From the NCBI GenBank assembly GCA_003599395.1, contig QZJX01000046.1, positions 1 through 56,448 on the forward strand: 56,448 bases of DNA, read 5' to 3'. Source of the stretch: Ignavibacteriales bacterium. GTDB taxonomy: Bacteria > Bacteroidota > Ignavibacteria > Ignavibacteriales > Melioribacteraceae. Numbering within the stretch: the first letter of the stretch is position 1; each line of letters opens with the position of its first letter. Below the pieces are notes generated by a model, which had not been told where the DNA came from, searched no databases, and saw only the letters and a list, made by a program, of their open reading frames with translations. The translations under genes and the position numbers were made by a program. This document shows, piece by piece, positions 33,513 through 42,521 of this stretch.

Positions 33513-33902
33513 ATGAGCGAAAATCGAAATATTAAACCAACAGTTGCCGAATTAGAAATTCTTCAAATTCTCTGGGAAAAAGGCGAAGTGACTGTTAAAG
33601 AAGTGAATGAAGAGATAAATAAGAGAAAAGAGACAGGTTATACAACAACTCTTAAAACTATGCAGATCATGTTTGAAAAAGGTTTGGTTGAACGAAAGAA
33701 AGACGGAAGAAGTCACAGTTATTCTGCTGCGATTAAAAAAGAAAAAACACAACAAGTATTGCTCGATAAAATTTTAGAAACTGCTTTCGGCGGATCGGCA
33801 AGTAAACTTGTCATGCAGGCTTTAGGAAATAAGAAAACGACAAAACAAGAATTACAAGAAATCAAAGAATTAATAAACAAACTCGAACGGGATTCAAAAT
33901 GA
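33513..33902 (+). CDS. BlaI/MecI/CopY family repressor
   Basis: A 129-residue winged-helix repressor. P-T-V-A-E-L-E-I-L-Q-I-L-W near residues 9-21 begins the domain and T-T-L-K-T-M-Q-I-M-F-E-K-G-L-V near 45-59 is the recognition helix and turn. The C-terminal half (about 80-129) is the helical dimer domain, normally cut by the partner protease. Its last codons overlap the M56 gene by 4 bases, as in BlaI-BlaR1 operons. A perfect dyad upstream is the likely operator. Confidence 0.9.
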   Translation: MSENRNIKPTVAELEILQILWEKGEVTVKEVNEEINKRKETGYTTTLKTMQIMFEKGLVERKKDGRSHSYSAAIKKEKTQQVLLDKILETAFGGSASKLVMQALGNKKTTKQELQEIKELINKLERDSK

Positions 33903-35884
33903 GTTTTTTATATGACTTAATTCCCAATAATTTTATTAATGCTTTCGGGTGGATGATGCTTCATTCGATTTGGCAGGGAGCGCTCGTAGCAATTATTTTA
34001 TCGATCGTATTTTTGTTTCTGAATAATAAATCAGCTCAACTGAGATATCTTGTTGCTGTCGGAGCAATTTTATTTTTCACGGCTATGACAATCCGTACTT
34101 TTGTCGATTATTATAATAATCCAACACAAAAGATTGAACAAAACAATTTGGTTCAGAGTAATGCAGAAGAACCACAAATTCTCAATTCATCAATTAGCAC
34201 ATTTGAAAACGAAGAAAGTATTTATAGTCAAATTTTATTTGCAACGCAGCTTTATTTCAATCAACATTTGCCGATTATTGTTGCACTATATTTAATGGGC
34301 GTTTTGTTCTTTTCGTTAAAGCTAATGGGGGGATTTCTTTATTCGCAAAGAATAAAACATCACCGGACAAATGAACCTGACGAAAATTTAACAAATATTG
34401 TCAACCGTTTTGGTAAACAAATTAAAATAAAACAAAAAGTAAAATTGCTTGAATCTGCATTGGTTAAAGTACCGGTAACAATCGGTTATCTAAAACCGGT
34501 TATACTTTTCCCGATAGGTTTATTAAGCGGAATGAGTTCTACACAAGTTGAAGCTGTAATTGTTCATGAACTTGCTCACATAAAAAGAGCGGATTACTTA
34601 GTTAACTTTTTGCAATCTATAATTGAGATAATCTTCTTTTATCATCCCGCTGTTTGGTGGATTTCATCACGCATCAGAGACGAAAGAGAAAATATTTGCG
34701 ATGATATTTCATTAGAACTTGTTAACCGACCGGAGGAATTCGCAAAGGCATTGTTTTGCTTGAATCAGTACACTAGAGAAGACTATTCATTAGCATTGAG
34801 CGCAATCGGAAATAACAATCATTTATTAAGGAGAATAAAAAGAATGACGGGGGAAACTAAACATAGAACTTTTAGAAGCAAGGTTTACGCTGCTTCTTTG
34901 ATGACTCTGATAATAATTTCGTTAAGCATTGCCGCATGCAGCACAACAAACGGCGAAAGTTATTATCAAGATCGATCAAACATTGTTTATGAGGAAGATA
35001 ACAATGGAGATCATAGATACATTAATACAGATAGATTGGATGAGGAAAACCAAACCTATATTTTCTATAAAAGATTTCGTGGCGAAAAATCAAAGTGGGA
35101 AGCCACAATCGACAATGGAAAGCTAGTCGATTTATATAAAGACGGCGATCGAGTTCCGACAGATGAATATTTTAAATACGAAGATATGATTCTTGACGAA
35201 GTTGACGGCATTACTTGGGAACTTGAAAAAGTTCACAAAGATCTCGCATCATTAAAAAAAGATCTAAAAGATATAAAAATTGATTTAGGTGAAAATTTTG
35301 CTGAAGATATGAAACGAATAGCTGAAGACATAAAAATTGAATTCGACAGCGAGGAATTCAAAGAACAAATGAAGCAGTTAAAAGAGGAACTAAAGTACTT
35401 AGAAAAGGAAGACTTTCCATTCAACAAAGAAGAATTCAAAAGAGAAATGTCTCAACTTAGAGATGAATTAAGCGACATGAAATTTGATATCGACTTCAAA
35501 TGGGATTCTGAAGAATTTAAAAGAGAGATGAAAGATTTATCAAGAGAGTTAGTAAACATTAAAGTAGATATCGATTTCTCGGGTCTTGAAGAAAGTATGC
35601 GCGAATTACGCGAAAACATGAAAGATCTGGATATTGATATGACAGAACTCAAAGCCGAAATGAAAATTCTTAAAGAGTTTACATCCGAATTAAAAGATGA
35701 ACTTGTTTCCGATGGAGTAATAGATAGTCCCGGCAAACTTAGACGATTAGAATTTGAAGACGATGCATTGTATGTAAACGGCAAACAAGTTCCGGATCAT
35801 CTCTACAAAAAGTATAAAGAGATTTATAAAGAATATTATGGTGAATATCCTGATGGGAACTCTTTCAGTATTCATAACGACTAA
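33899..35884 (+). CDS. BlaR1-like M56 membrane metallopeptidase with long coiled-coil tail
   Basis: A 661-residue protein. Membrane helices lie near residues 13-34, 40-60, 118-140 and 325-345. The M56 zinc site H-E-L-A-H is at about 223-227 and is followed by an acidic ligand region (R-D-E-R-E-N-I-C-D-D-I-S near 259-270), facing the cytoplasm as in BlaR1. In place of the beta-lactam-binding sensor, the outer part (about 350-661) is a long charged coiled coil with repeated K-E-x-x-x-L-x-x-E-L units. It probably senses an envelope signal through that tail and cleaves the BlaI repressor; the signal is unknown. There is no sign of a beta-lactamase gene nearby. Confidence 0.85.
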   Translation: MSFLYDLIPNNFINAFGWMMLHSIWQGALVAIILSIVFLFLNNKSAQLRYLVAVGAILFFTAMTIRTFVDYYNNPTQKIEQNNLVQSNAEEPQILNSSISTFENEESIYSQILFATQLYFNQHLPIIVALYLMGVLFFSLKLMGGFLYSQRIKHHRTNEPDENLTNIVNRFGKQIKIKQKVKLLESALVKVPVTIGYLKPVILFPIGLLSGMSSTQVEAVIVHELAHIKRADYLVNFLQSIIEIIFFYHPAVWWISSRIRDERENICDDISLELVNRPEEFAKALFCLNQYTREDYSLALSAIGNNNHLLRRIKRMTGETKHRTFRSKVYAASLMTLIIISLSIAACSTTNGESYYQDRSNIVYEEDNNGDHRYINTDRLDEENQTYIFYKRFRGEKSKWEATIDNGKLVDLYKDGDRVPTDEYFKYEDMILDEVDGITWELEKVHKDLASLKKDLKDIKIDLGENFAEDMKRIAEDIKIEFDSEEFKEQMKQLKEELKYLEKEDFPFNKEEFKREMSQLRDELSDMKFDIDFKWDSEEFKREMKDLSRELVNIKVDIDFSGLEESMRELRENMKDLDIDMTELKAEMKILKEFTSELKDELVSDGVIDSPGKLRRLEFEDDALYVNGKQVPDHLYKKYKEIYKEYYGEYPDGNSFSIHND

Positions 35885-35910
35885 AGAGGTAATTAAATAA
35901 GTTTTTAAAT

Positions 35911-35940
35911 AGGTGTGATTAAGTCACACCTTTTATTTAT
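35911..35940 (+). terminator. Terminator after the BlaI-BlaR1-like operon
   Basis: AGGTGTGA (35911-35918) pairs with TCACACCT (35924-35931) around TTAAG and continues into a T-rich run. It starts 27 bases after the peptidase stop codon. Confidence 0.85.
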
Positions 35941-36047
35941 TATATAATAACACCACAACATCTTATTAATGCGTGATATTAAGAAGAGTGGTTTGATTTC
36001 TTAAATGGCATAACAACAAATAGTATAAACAAATTCCGGATGTTCTC

Positions 36048-38951
36048 ATGACAACAATTACCATTAAAAAAACAGTTTTGATTTTATTGTTTTCCTTACT
36101 CGTATTTTCTCAAGATCATAACTTCACGTTGGTTAAAATCGATTTGGCAGATCAAGCAAAATTAAATTATGTCGAATCACTCAATCTTCCCATTTATTTG
36201 CAATCAGAAAATGATCTTATTACGCTGGTTAATGATGATAAGAGAAATAAGTTGAAAGCTTTTGATGTTAGGTTTGTTGAATTGGACAAAACGGATTCGG
36301 ACAATTCATACAGCTTAGTTGTTTGGAAAAAAAATTCTGCAAAAAGATCATTGACGAATGTTGTTTACGAAACCATCGAACACTCTATTGTAAAAGATGT
36401 ACCGCAATCATTCCTGGAAATAAAAGGAATTAGAGTTATTAATTTTGATTCGCAGCTTCCGATTTATAGAAATGAAAAAACAATTTACAACAAGGCAAAT
36501 AACGAATATCTTGATCAAATTATTCAACCGATTGTTAATTCTATCGATTCAAATCAAGTTAGATACTATATACAAAGTCTTGAAGATTTTGGTACAAGAT
36601 TCTTGGGTCATCCAATAAGATTTGAAGTTGCTGATTGGATAAAAAATCAATTTTTAGCAATGGGTTTTGAAGAAGTAAAACTCGACACATTTTATTCACG
36701 TAACGGAATGCTTCAAACAAATGTTGTAGCAACTCTTCCGGCGCAGAATGAAACCGACGAAGTAATAATATTCGCAGGGCATCACGATTCAATCACTTAC
36801 GAGATTATGGAAGGCGATTCCACATTACCGGCACCGGGAGCAGATGACAATGCAAGCGGAACAACCGCAGTTCTTGAAACGGCCCGCACATTTATGCTCA
36901 ATAATTTCAAGCCAAAAGTAAATATAAGATTTGTAACTTTTGCTGCCGAAGAGCATGGGCCAGCTGGAAGCGGTGGTGAATTTGAAGCTCAGAAATCAGT
37001 TGATAATAATGTTAATGTCCGGTTAATGGTAAATCACGATATGATTGCCTACAATCCTCCCGAAAAACAATACGTTGATGTTTATGTTCACCCTTACCGT
37101 TCAACCGAAGCTTATACCGATATCGCTCTTGATAATGTGAATAAATATTCCGGCGTTATAGGTACCCGGGGATTGCTGAATAAACAAACTTCGGATAGTT
37201 ACTGTTTCTATGAACGTGGAATTAGAGCAATATATTTTGAAGAAACAACTCAAATCCCTACAATACATACCGATGAAGATTTATTAATTTATTGTGATGT
37301 CGGGTATGCTGCAGAAGTAATTAAAGGTTCGGCTGCAAGTTTAGCTCACATAAGTCTATTACCTAGAATGATAGATGGACTTGAAGTTGTTGACAAAGGA
37401 AACGGTACTTCATTATTGGTTAAATGGAATGAATATCTTGAACAAGATTATGATATGTTCAAAATTTATGTCGGGACTGAATCAGGTAATTATTATACTT
37501 CTTACGCCATAACCGAAAACCAAATCCTTTTAGAAAACCTAATTGAAGGTGAACTGTATTTTGTTGGGGTTTCCGCGGTTGATAAATATGGTTTGGAATC
37601 TCCTCTGCTCGAAAGATCGAACATCCCGCTGTCACTTCCTCGCGAGCCTGAAGTTTTATATGTTGAACCCAATTGGTTTGCAATAAATTTAGCATGGAAT
37701 CAAAATGCTGAAGATGATCTTTTGGGATATAATATTTATCGAACAGCAGAAAACGAAACGGAGTTTGTAAAACTAAATGGTGAAGTGTTAATCACATCCG
37801 ACTATATTGATAACACCGTTCAAAGCGGAGTTTACTATCAATACTTAATTAAAGCTGTTGATACCGATGGGAATGAAAGTATAAGTGAAAACATTTATAC
37901 CGCAAGAGCCGTCACCTTAGATCAAGGAATTTTACTTGTTGATGAAACAGCCGACGGAAACGGCGGACTATTTTCCCCAACCGATCAAATGGTTGATGAT
38001 TTCTACAAAGAGCTTGTAAATGACTTTGTTTATCATGAGTTCGACTTAAAAACTAAAGGCAAAATTAATCTCTCTGATCTCGGTGCATATTCAACAATTA
38101 TTTGGTATGGCGATGATAAAACAGATCAAAATGCAAAATCATTTACTCAAGAAATCTCAAAGTACTTAAACTTTGGCGGTAATTTTATCTATTCCGGATA
38201 TCGCCCTTCCAAAACTTTTGAATCAATTACTGCAACTTCAGCGTCATTTGAGCAAGGTGATTTTTTATATGATTACTTTAAAGTAGATTCGATCGGCTAC
38301 AGTTTATTATCCAGATTCAGATATGCACAGTCCGAACTTACAGGTTATCCCGGTTTATCAACGGATCAATTAAAAACAGATATTAATTCTCAATTCCATT
38401 TAGCCGGTATAGAAGTTATTTCCCCGAATTCAGAAAGTGAATCGTTTTATCTTTTCGGAAGTGATTATGATGATTCAACCCCTCAAGGAAGTTATAATAA
38501 CAAACCGGTCGGAGTTAAATATCTGTCACAAAATTTTAATACGGTCGTCTTTAGTTTCCCGCTTTATTATATGGAGCAAGAATCGGTAAAAAATCTCATA
38601 ACAAAAATTTTAACTGATGACTTTTCCGAGACTACAGATATTAATGATGAACATGAGCAAATAAAATATTCATTTAATCTTGAGCAGAACTATCCCAATC
38701 CATTTAACCCGACAACAAAAATTAAATTTACTTTACCCACTGTGGGGACAACTCATGAGTTGTTCCTACAAACACAATTAGTTGTTTATGATATTCTTGG
38801 CCGAGAAATAAAAACAATATTAAACAAACCTATGCGAGGAGGTACTTACGAAATTGAATTTGATGCCGGAAGCTTATCTAGCGGGGTCTATTTTTATGCT
38901 TTGAGTTATGGAAACAACATTCAAGCAAGAAAAATGATTTTGCTTCGATAA
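36048..38951 (+). CDS. Secreted M28 family metallopeptidase with FN3 domains and T9SS sorting domain
   Basis: A 967-residue protein. A signal peptide (about 1-24) and propeptide-like region precede the M28 domain (about 180-450), with F-A-G-H-H-D-S near 245-251, G-A-D-D-N-A-S-G near 264-271 and A-A-E-E-H-G near 303-308; the His, Asp and Glu residues bind the two zinc ions. Two fibronectin III-like domains follow (about 455-545 and 545-640), then a domain of about 220 residues, then the T9SS sorting domain (about 880-967). It probably acts as an extracellular aminopeptidase. Its sorting loop contains a 30-bp palindrome. It has no strong ribosome site. Confidence 0.9.
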   Translation: MTTITIKKTVLILLFSLLVFSQDHNFTLVKIDLADQAKLNYVESLNLPIYLQSENDLITLVNDDKRNKLKAFDVRFVELDKTDSDNSYSLVVWKKNSAKRSLTNVVYETIEHSIVKDVPQSFLEIKGIRVINFDSQLPIYRNEKTIYNKANNEYLDQIIQPIVNSIDSNQVRYYIQSLEDFGTRFLGHPIRFEVADWIKNQFLAMGFEEVKLDTFYSRNGMLQTNVVATLPAQNETDEVIIFAGHHDSITYEIMEGDSTLPAPGADDNASGTTAVLETARTFMLNNFKPKVNIRFVTFAAEEHGPAGSGGEFEAQKSVDNNVNVRLMVNHDMIAYNPPEKQYVDVYVHPYRSTEAYTDIALDNVNKYSGVIGTRGLLNKQTSDSYCFYERGIRAIYFEETTQIPTIHTDEDLLIYCDVGYAAEVIKGSAASLAHISLLPRMIDGLEVVDKGNGTSLLVKWNEYLEQDYDMFKIYVGTESGNYYTSYAITENQILLENLIEGELYFVGVSAVDKYGLESPLLERSNIPLSLPREPEVLYVEPNWFAINLAWNQNAEDDLLGYNIYRTAENETEFVKLNGEVLITSDYIDNTVQSGVYYQYLIKAVDTDGNESISENIYTARAVTLDQGILLVDETADGNGGLFSPTDQMVDDFYKELVNDFVYHEFDLKTKGKINLSDLGAYSTIIWYGDDKTDQNAKSFTQEISKYLNFGGNFIYSGYRPSKTFESITATSASFEQGDFLYDYFKVDSIGYSLLSRFRYAQSELTGYPGLSTDQLKTDINSQFHLAGIEVISPNSESESFYLFGSDYDDSTPQGSYNNKPVGVKYLSQNFNTVVFSFPLYYMEQESVKNLITKILTDDFSETTDINDEHEQIKYSFNLEQNYPNPFNPTTKIKFTLPTVGTTHELFLQTQLVVYDILGREIKTILNKPMRGGTYEIEFDAGSLSSGVYFYALSYGNNIQARKMILLR
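38741..38770. repeat. In-frame 30-bp palindrome in a T9SS sorting domain (copy 2)
   Basis: The two 15-base halves TGTGGGGACAACTCA and TGAGTTGTTCCTACA are inverted copies with two mismatches. They lie in the sorting-domain region of the M28 gene and encode V-G-T-T-H-E-L-F-L-Q, at the same position and frame as copy 1. Confidence 0.8.
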
Positions 38952-38954
38952 TTT

Positions 38955-38980
38955 AAGTCCGCCTTGGTGCGGACTTTTTT
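38955..38980 (+). terminator. Terminator after the M28 peptidase gene
   Basis: AAGTCCGC (38955-38962) pairs with GCGGACTT (38969-38976) and is followed by TTTT. It begins three bases after the stop codon. Confidence 0.85.
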
Positions 38981-39076
38981 ATTATGTAAACAACAGTTAT
39001 TTTAGAGTAACCAAAAAAATTGGCTTATCAATAAAACAACAAAACATATTATCCTAGCCGCGGAAGAAGTCCTTTA

Positions 39077-39116
39077 AACTCAGCGCTAACTTACATTAGG
39101 TTAGAAACGCTGAGTT
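39077..39116. promoter_or_regulatory. Long hairpin in the rsgA upstream region
   Basis: AACTCAGCG (39077-39085) pairs with CGCTGAGTT (39108-39116), and just inside CTAAC (39086-39090) pairs with GTTAG (39100-39104), giving 14 bp with a small bulge. It lies 55 bases upstream of the rsgA start. It could be a leader structure or a dispersed palindrome; no T tract follows, so it is not a plain terminator. Confidence 0.5.
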
Positions 39117-39170
39117 CACAAACAGACTTTATTAGTTATTTCTATTAACTGTTAAAAAGGACTATTTAAA

Positions 39171-40244
39171 ATGACATCACTAAAAAATTTAGGCTGGGAT
39201 GATTTCTTTCAATCTCAACTCAATAAAAACGAAACATTAATCCCCGGTAGAGTTTCTACCGAGAATAAAACTAATTACTTTGTTCATACCGAGTTCGGTG
39301 AAGTTATTGCTGAAGTTTCCGGTAAACTGTTCTTTTCTACCGAATCCAAAAGTGAATTGCCAAAAACGGGTGATTGGGTTTTACTCGATTATTTTGAAGA
39401 CGAAAAGAAAGGTATTATTCAAAAAGTACTGGAACGAAGAACAAAACTTTCACGTAAAGCTGCCGGAAGTAAAACCGAAGAGCAAGTGTTTGCAGCAAAT
39501 GTTGATTATGTAATGATCGTTCATCCTATTGACGAAAGCTTCAATTACAACAAACTTGATAGACAGCTTGTCGTGGCTTATCAAAGTAAAGCAGAACCTA
39601 TTGTTGTTTTGAGCAAATCGGATTTGTGCGAAAACATTGATGATATTTTACAATCGATTAATGATAATCATAATGTTCAACTTATTCCGACAAGCACGGT
39701 TACAAATGATGGAATAAATGAACTTAAAGAGACTATCGGACTAGGAAAAACATATGTATTAATCGGGTCGTCGGGTGTCGGCAAATCGACATTGATTAAC
39801 AAACTTTTCGGAAAAGATATTTTTAAAACTCAGGAAGTTCGTTCTATTGACAATAAAGGAAAACATACAACGACTCATCGTGAATTAATTGTTTTACCAT
39901 CAGGCGGAATATTAATTGATAATCCCGGAATTAGAGAATTGCAATTATGGAATTCTGAAGATGGGTTAAGTCAAACTTTCGGTGAGTTTTCAGAGTACGA
40001 AGACCAATGCAGATATAAAGACTGTACTCATACCGTTGAAAATGGTTGTGCTGTTTTATTTGCATTAGAGAATAGTGAAATTTCTCAAAAACGGTATGAG
40101 AATTATTTAAAGATGCGCAAAGAATTAGAATATCTTGAAACCAAACAAAACGATTCCGCTGCTATGAATAAAAAGAACAAATGGAAAAATATCAGTAAGG
40201 AAATAAAAAGATATTACAAAAATGTGAAAGATAAAGGTCAATAA
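39171..40244 (+). CDS. rsgA: Ribosome small subunit-dependent GTPase RsgA (YjeQ)
   Basis: A 357-residue protein with the circularly permuted GTPase layout. An OB-fold domain (about 20-95) is followed by V-V-L-S-K-S-D-L near 144-151 (the N/T-K-x-D position, here S-K-S-D), then the Walker A G-S-S-G-V-G-K-S-T near 199-207 and D-N-P-G near 247-250. A zinc-binding knuckle C-x4-C-x-H-x5-C lies near 281-294. RsgA matures and checks the 30S ribosomal subunit with GTP. AGGA stands 8 bases upstream of the ATG. Length is typical. Confidence 0.92.
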   Translation: MTSLKNLGWDDFFQSQLNKNETLIPGRVSTENKTNYFVHTEFGEVIAEVSGKLFFSTESKSELPKTGDWVLLDYFEDEKKGIIQKVLERRTKLSRKAAGSKTEEQVFAANVDYVMIVHPIDESFNYNKLDRQLVVAYQSKAEPIVVLSKSDLCENIDDILQSINDNHNVQLIPTSTVTNDGINELKETIGLGKTYVLIGSSGVGKSTLINKLFGKDIFKTQEVRSIDNKGKHTTTHRELIVLPSGGILIDNPGIRELQLWNSEDGLSQTFGEFSEYEDQCRYKDCTHTVENGCAVLFALENSEISQKRYENYLKMRKELEYLETKQNDSAAMNKKNKWKNISKEIKRYYKNVKDKGQ

Positions 40245-40255
40245 AACTTAAAACG

Positions 40256-40283
40256 GAAGAGACTCATTTCAAAGAGTCTCTTC
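40256..40283. terminator. Shared hairpin between rsgA and the convergent membrane gene
   Basis: GAAGAGACTC (40256-40265) pairs perfectly with GAGTCTCTTC (40274-40283). It lies between the rsgA stop (40244) and the minus-strand gene stop (40294). T tracts are weak on both strands. Confidence 0.65.
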
Positions 40284-40293
40284 ATCAAATAGT

Positions 40294-40704
40294 TTATTGT
40301 TCGGAGGCAGTTTCCGGTTTCATTATCAGTCCGACAATCAGTCCGGCTACAGTTGCTTCAACTACTGTTCCTAAAAACCAAATAAATGCCATTGAATAAG
40401 GAATCGGCATAACTGTATAAGATCCATATCCGAAAGAAATTCCGGCGCCCAGTCCATAAATTAATCCGAATTTTATTGCGGTGTTAAGATTTTTGTTTGA
40501 TACAAAAGCATAATACAGGTAGCAGAAAACGGCAGAGACAAGCAGCGGAACAAACATCATCATCGGCATGCTCATTTCTTCCATCGGACGCCATAGATTT
40601 TGCGTTTCTTCGTAAGCGCCCATCAATATCACGCCGTGTATGATGTAATCCAATATTTGCCAGGCAACAAAAACCGCAAGAATAGAAAGAAGCAGCTTTT
40701 TCAT
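40294..40704 (-). CDS. Four-helix membrane protein of unknown function
   Basis: A 136-residue protein with predicted membrane helices at about 4-26, 48-70, 78-98 and 105-128. The loop W-R-P-M-E-E-M-S-M-P-M-M-M is methionine-rich, which could suggest a metal link but may simply be a lipid-facing segment. No family recognised. It is a single gene in the minus direction next to a 424-base gap. Confidence 0.7.
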   Translation of the reverse strand: MKKLLLSILAVFVAWQILDYIIHGVILMGAYEETQNLWRPMEEMSMPMMMFVPLLVSAVFCYLYYAFVSNKNLNTAIKFGLIYGLGAGISFGYGSYTVMPIPYSMAFIWFLGTVVEATVAGLIVGLIMKPETASEQ

Positions 40705-41128
40705 TTAGCACCCCTTTATTATGATTGGTTGTTTTTGAGGAAAGGAAATTCAGAAAATGATTTTCTTATTTTAAGGAAGATCAAGCTAAGAAACAAGTTA
40801 AGTTTTGTTATTGATTTGTATAGAGATTCCATCCGTTGGCTAACGGATTAGTATTTCAATATTGGGATTGACTCATAACCTATATAAGTTTAATATCAAA
40901 CAACTGTAACCCCCCCCCATTAATTTTAAGAAAGTCAAAGATTATAAAAATTTAACTTGCTTCTTTAAATTAAAATTGTATTTTAGAATTTAGAATAAGA
41001 CAAGACCATACTCCAGAATAAATGGCTTGCAGGAGGTGTTATGTTTAATTATTATCATTATTATACAAGTGGCTTTACATAGTTTTAATAAAGACCCAAC
41101 CGAATTAACAAAAACAATAGGACTTTAT
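40705..41128. other. 424-base intergenic region
   Basis: It holds a copy of a 16-base repeat arm (AGAGATTCCATCCGTT at 40822-40837) with a degenerate inverted partner, and a run of nine C at 40910-40918, which is striking in AT-rich DNA. The promoters of the divergent genes must lie here; the only long frame in it (from 41027) is read as leader because the signal peptide of the Kelch protein starts at 41129. Confidence 0.6.
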
Positions 41129-42508
41129 ATGCATAGTAAAACTTTCTTTGTTATAAGTTTTTTTCTATTTACAGCAATTAGTAATGCTCAGTTTATAGGT
41201 GGCTGGCATGATACAGATTCACTTAAAATAGGAAGATTTGATCATGCCGCAATCAACCTAAATAACGGTTATATAATGGTAGCCGGTGGTTACACGGAAA
41301 CTGATCCGGGAGGTACAATAGTAACCGAGCTATTTAACACGACCACACAGCGGTGGGAATACGGACCACCAATGAACAAAGGACGGGCTTATCACCATCT
41401 TGTGGGAATGAACGATGGCTCAATAATGGCAATTGGTGGATTCGCAGAAAGAACTTGCGAGATACTCGATCTAAATGACTGGACATGGAGTTATACGGAT
41501 AGTGTGAATGTAAAGAAATACTGGTGGGGTCGAACTTCGACTTTAATGGAGGATGGAAATATATTAATTACTGGGGGTGCTAATTTCGATTCGTCATTTG
41601 CCTCATGCGAAATATATGATGTTGATTCAGGTAAGTGGAGACTTACAGGTAAACTAAAGACAAGTAGAGAAAGACACATAGCAACGTTGTTAAATGACGG
41701 AAGGATTTTGGTTACCGGTGGAAGAACCCATAATCAATCACCATTTGTATATCAAAAGTCTTGCGAGATTTTTGATCCTGTAACAGAGACCTGGAGTTAC
41801 GTAGATTCGATGGAGTACCCGAGAATAGATCACTCTGCAACTCTATTACCTGATGGACGAGTGCTGGTTGTTGGGGGTGAACAAACAATTTGCGAAATAT
41901 ATAATCCTACAACAAATCAATGGTCGGAAGCTGGTTCGGTAGAATTTGCCTTTGGGTATAACAATGCATTCAAGTTATCTAATAATAAATATCTACTGCT
42001 GATACAGTATGATGGGACAATTAGAGGTCAAGAGGGATGGGAATTATTCTCATTGGAAAGTTTTGAATCTATAGGGTATTCAAAATTTGATAGAAAAATA
42101 TTGACAATGAAAAGCGCCAAGATAAATGATAATTCTGTTATTGTGATGGGAGGTTTGGAAAGAATAGGAATGAATTATGTATCAGCGAACTATTGTCAAA
42201 TATATGACTTAACAACCGGAATAGAAGAAACTGTAAACGAACAAGTATTTGCTATTGAACTCAATTCCTACCCAAATCCTTTTAATAGCTCGGCAAACAT
42301 AACTCTTAACCTGCCGGCAAGCGGAAAAGTTTCTTTATCCGTTTTTAACATTTTGGGAGAAAAAGTAACAACGATACACAGCGGTTACCTAACTGAGGGT
42401 AATCACATATTTAATTACACACCGACAAACATTTCATCCGGCACATACTTTTTGCAGTTGCAGTCCCAGCAGCAAACTAAATCAATCAAATTAATCTACT
42501 TAAAATAA
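41129..42508 (+). CDS. Secreted Kelch-repeat protein with T9SS sorting domain
   Basis: A 459-residue protein. The signal peptide (about 1-21) ends in S-N-A-Q. Five or six Kelch-type blades follow, each with an M-V-A-G-G-Y, I-L-I-T-G-G-A, I-L-V-T-G-G-R or V-L-V-V-G-G-E strand then a W and an E-I-Y-D/N-P-x-T pair, making a beta-propeller. The sorting domain (about 375-459, Y-P-N-P-F-N-S-S) has no palindrome insertion. Kelch propellers bind proteins or sugars; a few are galactose oxidase-like, but no copper site is seen. ATG 41129 is chosen because the signal peptide starts there. Confidence 0.83.
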   Translation: MHSKTFFVISFFLFTAISNAQFIGGWHDTDSLKIGRFDHAAINLNNGYIMVAGGYTETDPGGTIVTELFNTTTQRWEYGPPMNKGRAYHHLVGMNDGSIMAIGGFAERTCEILDLNDWTWSYTDSVNVKKYWWGRTSTLMEDGNILITGGANFDSSFASCEIYDVDSGKWRLTGKLKTSRERHIATLLNDGRILVTGGRTHNQSPFVYQKSCEIFDPVTETWSYVDSMEYPRIDHSATLLPDGRVLVVGGEQTICEIYNPTTNQWSEAGSVEFAFGYNNAFKLSNNKYLLLIQYDGTIRGQEGWELFSLESFESIGYSKFDRKILTMKSAKINDNSVIVMGGLERIGMNYVSANYCQIYDLTTGIEETVNEQVFAIELNSYPNPFNSSANITLNLPASGKVSLSVFNILGEKVTTIHSGYLTEGNHIFNYTPTNISSGTYFLQLQSQQQTKSIKLIYLK

Positions 42509-42521
42509 TAGAGATGAGGTT

